NCBI GenBank assembly: GCA_028288775.1
Contig: JAQGHP010000733.1
Location: 1 to 5,858 of the forward strand
Direction: 5' to 3'
DNA length: 5,858 bases
Origin: Phycisphaerales bacterium
GTDB lineage: Bacteria > Planctomycetota > Phycisphaerae > Tepidisphaerales > Tepidisphaeraceae
The position numbers and the translations under genes are program-made. How positions within the stretch are numbered: the stretch's first letter is position 1; each line of letters opens with the position of its first letter. Below are positions 3,338 to 5,858 of this stretch, piece by piece. Under the pieces are notes generated by a model. The model worked only from the letters and a program-made list of their open reading frames with translations. It was not told where the DNA came from and did no database searches.

Positions 3338-5858
3338 TCACGTTGATGCACGTCCCGCTTGCAGCAGCGACAACGGCTCGGTCCGCGAGACGTTCGCCGC
3401 CGGCCACACGCTTGCGCCCACGGCGATAAAGAGCACCGCCGCCAGGCCCACGCCGATAGCTCTCCAGGGAACGCTCAGCGGCGGGTGATACCCCGTTAGT
3501 ACGAGCGTCAGCGCGTTGGCGTCCGCCGACATCTCGAATCCCGCCGCCAGCCCCAGCGCGCAGCCGATGAGACCCAGCAGCACCGCCTCGGCCAGCACGA
3601 GTCGCAGGAGCTGGCTTCGTGTTACGCCGATGCTCCGCAGGATGCCGAACTGCCAGCGCCTGCTGCGCACCCCGGCCATCACGGTATTGGTGACGCCCAG
3701 CGATGCCACCGCCATGGCGGCGAAGGCGACGCTGCTCATCAGGTCGAGCAGGCGGAGGAGGCCGGCCTGAATTTTGGCTTTGATCTCCCGCACGTCGCCG
3801 ATTTGCAGGCCCTGGTCGTTGACTTCCTTCTTCACCCGCTTGAACAACTGCTCGCGCTCGACGCCCTGGTCCAGATCCGCCGCGAACACGTACGCGCGGT
3901 CCGCGCCGAAATATTTGCGGCCATCCTCGATCGATCCGAACACGCTCGACACCGTCCGCTGCTGAAACTGGTCGCCCATGTCGTACATGCCAACCATCAC
4001 GTCGATACCCGGCGACCAGACGACCCCCGCAATTTTGAACGGGTGCCCGGCGAGTTGAATGGGGTCGCCGACGGTTTTTCCCGTGAGCTCGTGATATTCC
4101 TGTGTGACGATCCGCCAGCCGCCTTCCTTCAGGTGACGGGCGGCATCGGTGGAATTGCCCTCGCGGAAATCAAGTTCCATCATCCGGATCGCCTTGTCCG
4201 GATCGACGCCGATGAACATCGTCGAGTCCGGCAGAAGCATCGTCGCGCCGATCGCGAACGGGCTTCCTCCCAGCGTCGGCGACGCGATGGTGATCGGCAT
4301 GATCTCTTTAATGCCCGGCGTCTTCGCGAGACGCGCCTGATCTTCCGGCGACAATCCGCTCGTGCCAATAAAGACGTCCGGGAATTTGTCGGGCAGCTTC
4401 CACCCGTGCAGCAGCGTGTGCCCCGTGACCTGCAATACGATCAGCACCGCCAGGCCGACCATCAGCGCCGCGGCGGTTCCCGCGGCACGCCATACGCCGC
4501 TGCTCAACTGCTGCCGCAACATCGCAAACCGTAGCCCGAGCACCGCGGCCACCACCGGCCCGGCCACCCGCTCGGTTACCCACACGAACATCGGGGAAAG
4601 CAAAAAGAACCCGAGGAACAACCCCGGCAGCCCGATCCCAAAGTGCAGATAAAACTTCCACTCCCGCGTGAACGCCCCCGCATTCGCCACTCCCAAGGCA
4701 TGAACGATCTGCGTAATGGGCCCGAAGAGCAGAAATGGATCGATCGCGATCAGAAACAGCCCCGCCAACGCCACCCGCCACGGCGGACCGCTGCCCGGCG
4801 GCGCAGACAATGGCGACATCGCCTCCAGCGGGCTCACGCGCGTCGCGGTCCACGCGGGAAGTATGCTCGCGGCGAGCGCCGCCAGCAGCGTCCCCACTGT
4901 GCCGAAGAGCACTCCGCCCCAACTGATCACCGCGCCCGCCGTGAAAATATCGTGGAACCACAGCGCGAGGATCTTTACCCACGCGCCGCCCAGCAATACG
5001 CCTATGACCAGGCCCACCGTCGCGAGGATCAGTCCTTCAAAGACGACGAGCCACCCGATCTGCGATCGAAAGGCGCCCACGGCCCTGAGCATGGCCAGGG
5101 AGCGCTGCCGCTCGCTTACGCCCATGCTCAGCGCGGAGAAGATGATGAACGTCGCCGCGAGCATCGACACGCCGCCGCCCAGGTAGCTGAGGATCTTGAT
5201 ACCCTGCAGATCTTTGTCCATCTGCTGGCGGATGTCGCTGGTGAGGTGGATTTGCAACTGTGGCTTTCGCCCGGCGAGCGTCTGCTGCCACCGCTGCGCG
5301 AACGCGCGGGAATCGGCGTCGCCTTTCAGGTCGATCTGTACTTCGCTGATGCGCTCATCGCCCCCGACCAGGTCCTGGAGGGTGTGGAGCGGCACGTAAA
5401 TGGAAGGAAAATGGACCGCGAGCACCGCGGGTTTGTGGACAATACCGACAACCTGCAGATCCTTTTTCTTGCCGGCGTAGGGAAGCGAAAAGTTGTCGCC
5501 CACTTTGACGTGCATGACGTCCGCCGCGGCCTGATCGATGACGGCGACGTCGCCCGTGGAGGTCTCAAACCAACTGCCCGATTCCATAGTGAGCCGGCTG
5601 GCGCGCTGGTCGCCGGGCCGGTCGATGCCGACGGCCAGAATATGCCGGTTCCCACCCGGCCGCTCGGGGTCGGGGATGAACGAGCGAACGCTCAGCCGCC
5701 CGTCCGCCCGGCGGACCGCTGGGTCGCGCCGAAGCTCGTCAACCAGCGAACCGGGCACGCCGATTGGATCGTTCATCCGGCTGATCCGCGCGTCCGTCGA
5801 CCCCATGAACAGGTTCAAATACCTAAACGCCGCTTCAAACAGCGACGCGTACCCGCTG
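3338..5858 (-). CDS. ABC transporter permease with two FtsX domains (MacB/LolC type), 5'-partial
   Basis: Membrane permease of the MacB/LolCDE/FtsX superfamily, which works with a cytoplasmic ATPase to move lipoproteins, peptides or drugs or to do mechanical work across the inner membrane. The substrate cannot be read here. The frame is open through 5858, and the first start-like codon (TTG at 5818) is internal, so the first membrane helix and true start lie outside. Numbering from that TTG: residues 1-205 form a periplasmic MacB-core-like domain. The first FtsX domain has helices near 208-232, 256-287 and 296-322, with the cytoplasmic coupling segment SERQRSLAMLRAVGA at 235-249. Three more helices follow (about 348-372, 390-415, 445-468), then a second periplasmic domain (470-690). 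The second FtsX domain (692-806) has RRWQFGILRSIGVTRSQL at 720-737 and ends with SRTEPLSLLQAGR. Nine helices are visible; with the missing one this gives ten. No ATPase is in the window. The stop is TGA at 3338-3340. Confidence 0.93.
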   Translation of the reverse strand, partial: SGYASLFEAAFRYLNLFMGSTDARISRMNDPIGVPGSLVDELRRDPAVRRADGRLSVRSFIPDPERPGGNRHILAVGIDRPGDQRASRLTMESGSWFETSTGDVAVIDQAAADVMHVKVGDNFSLPYAGKKKDLQVVGIVHKPAVLAVHFPSIYVPLHTLQDLVGGDERISEVQIDLKGDADSRAFAQRWQQTLAGRKPQLQIHLTSDIRQQMDKDLQGIKILSYLGGGVSMLAATFIIFSALSMGVSERQRSLAMLRAVGAFRSQIGWLVVFEGLILATVGLVIGVLLGGAWVKILALWFHDIFTAGAVISWGGVLFGTVGTLLAALAASILPAWTATRVSPLEAMSPLSAPPGSGPPWRVALAGLFLIAIDPFLLFGPITQIVHALGVANAGAFTREWKFYLHFGIGLPGLFLGFFLLSPMFVWVTERVAGPVVAAVLGLRFAMLRQQLSSGVWRAAGTAAALMVGLAVLIVLQVTGHTLLHGWKLPDKFPDVFIGTSGLSPEDQARLAKTPGIKEIMPITIASPTLGGSPFAIGATMLLPDSTMFIGVDPDKAIRMMELDFREGNSTDAARHLKEGGWRIVTQEYHELTGKTVGDPIQLAGHPFKIAGVVWSPGIDVMVGMYDMGDQFQQRTVSSVFGSIEDGRKYFGADRAYVFAADLDQGVEREQLFKRVKKEVNDQGLQIGDVREIKAKIQAGLLRLLDLMSSVAFAAMAVASLGVTNTVMAGVRSRRWQFGILRSIGVTRSQLLRLVLAEAVLLGLIGCALGLAAGFEMSADANALTLVLTGYHPPLSVPWRAIGVGLAAVLFIAVGASVWPAANVSRTEPLSLLQAGRAST

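Noticed and set aside
3803..4534. Plus-strand ORF of 243 codons
   Set aside because: Antisense to the permease, which has recognisable FtsX helices throughout. Its Arg/His-rich composition is that of a shadow frame.
5816..5818. TTG at 5818 as the true start of the permease
   Set aside because: The frame stays open to the window edge (SGYASLFEAAFRY precedes it), and the family needs an N-terminal membrane helix that is missing here, so the gene is simply cut by the window.

Overview
The window is GC-rich, and every gene I can support lies on the minus strand, so transcription runs from position 5858 down to 1. There are five genes: the 3' part of a large ABC-transporter permease (3338-5858, open at the right edge), then four small membrane-anchored proteins forming a type IV pilin / type II secretion pseudopilin cluster. 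In transcription order these are a GspH/FimT-like prepilin (2639-3106), a PilW/GspJ-like prepilin with an added C-terminal beta-rich domain (1572-2639), a PilV/GspI-like prepilin (668-1309), and a membrane-anchored protein in the PilX/GspK position (1-667, open at the left edge). The many long plus-strand ORFs are antisense shadows of these genes.

The likely host is a member of the Planctomycetota, possibly the Phycisphaerae. This is inference from memory of family style. The PilV-like protein carries a YNDVDDFNGWSESPP block. The last gene has a basic N-terminus followed by RRGTIYVFVLATG, and later NDPNWR. The intergenic DNA contains a GCAGGCTgaaAGCCTGC palindrome, a CCCTCTCCC hairpin and an ACCACAGAGG-type repeat, all common as dispersed repeats in such genomes. 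No rRNA or marker gene is present to confirm this.

Layout by transcription: the permease ends at 3338, and 7 bases later comes a perfect 10-bp hairpin. About 200 bases follow with no clear promoter, then the GspH-like gene. Its stop overlaps the first possible start of the PilW-like gene as TGATG. The PilW-like reading frame then passes through a repeat-derived segment (2530-2603) before the prepilin cleavage site. After the PilW-like stop there is a 262-base gap (1310-1571) made largely of repeats: a perfect 24-bp inverted repeat in the middle, a smaller GGGCG hairpin, and a diverged 30-bp inverted pair at the ends. The PilV-like gene follows with a good ribosome binding site, and its stop directly abuts the ATG of the last gene.

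The four pilin-type genes together look like a minor-pilin set (H/FimT, W/J, V/I, X/K): small proteins processed by a prepilin peptidase and assembled at the tip or base of a pilus or pseudopilus. The major pilin, ATPase, platform protein and peptidase are not in the window. The permease is probably a separate unit that works with an ATPase encoded beyond 5858. I see no CRISPR array, tRNA, rRNA, integrase or transposase. The most unusual content is the density and arrangement of short dispersed repeats inside the pilin cluster.
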